Below are positions 5,868-5,890 of a stretch of 5,890 nucleotides of DNA, in pieces. A program made the position numbers and the translations under genes. The stretch's first letter is position 1; every line of letters begins with the position of its first letter. The stretch covers positions 1 through 5,890 of the forward strand of contig JAFGDA010000053.1 in assembly GCA_016932375.1 (NCBI GenBank), read 5' to 3'. The DNA comes from Actinomycetota bacterium. GTDB lineage: Bacteria > Actinomycetota > Humimicrobiia > Humimicrobiales > Humimicrobiaceae. Below the pieces are notes generated by a model. It did no database searches. It saw nothing but the letters and a program-made list of their open reading frames with translations, and was not told the DNA's origin.

Positions 5868-5890
5868 CATTCAAATAAAAAGGGATTACC

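Noticed and set aside
5792..5890. A minus-strand frame open from the right edge of the window to a TAA near 5792 (about 33 codons)
   Set aside because: It could be the tail of an upstream gene, but it covers the palindrome and stem-loops, shows no recognisable motif, and a second frame is open for part of the same stretch. It cannot be decided without the sequence to the right.

Overview
The window carries bacterial chromosomal DNA in which every supported gene lies on the minus strand, so transcription runs from right to left. From right to left it holds a compact housekeeping cluster (about 5890 to 2985), a roughly 600-base AT-rich gap, and a small surface-lipoprotein locus (2368 to 244).

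The housekeeping cluster consists of a NIF3/DUF34 protein with a PII-like insert (4587-5717), a coiled-coil C4 zinc-ribbon protein (3836-4594), an RNase HI-family protein (3371-3835) and the RNase P RNA gene rnpB (about 2985-3357). The three protein genes overlap or abut: 8 bases shared at the first junction, TAA immediately followed by ATG at the second. rnpB starts about 13 bases after the RNase H stop codon and has its own sigma70-type promoter inside the 3' end of the RNase H gene. From general knowledge, a NIF3 - zinc ribbon - RNase H neighbourhood, often with rnpB nearby, recurs in Actinobacteria and in some Clostridia. The RNase P RNA has the P13/P14 and P16/P17 elements of the ancestral type A and not the Bacillus type B. 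Ahead of the NIF3 gene is a leader with three consecutive stem-loops, the last followed by a U-rich tract, and further upstream an 18-base perfect palindrome containing a TATAAT.

The lipoprotein locus has one intact gene (791-2368). It encodes a lipoprotein with a signal peptide and lipobox, a long glutamate-rich spacer, a seven-repeat WD40-like beta-propeller and a C-terminal OmpA-like peptidoglycan-binding domain. Directly downstream is a second, unlisted lipoprotein gene (about 244-792) with a fibronectin type III-like domain. It has no usable start codon and one in-frame TAG, but the reading frame is otherwise continuous, so it looks like a recently disabled gene or an assembly/sequence error.

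Organism: the AT-rich spacers, strong Shine-Dalgarno sites, a TTG start and type A RNase P RNA fit a low-to-moderate-GC bacterium. The gene order points towards an actinobacterial or clostridial relative. The lipoprotein OmpA-like domain shows a peptidoglycan-anchored envelope protein but does not by itself prove an outer membrane. I cannot place the organism more precisely. I see no CRISPR array, transposase, tRNA or phage gene. The most worthwhile items are the disrupted lipoprotein gene, the propeller-OmpA architecture and the structured leader. I do not see a convincing new biological system.
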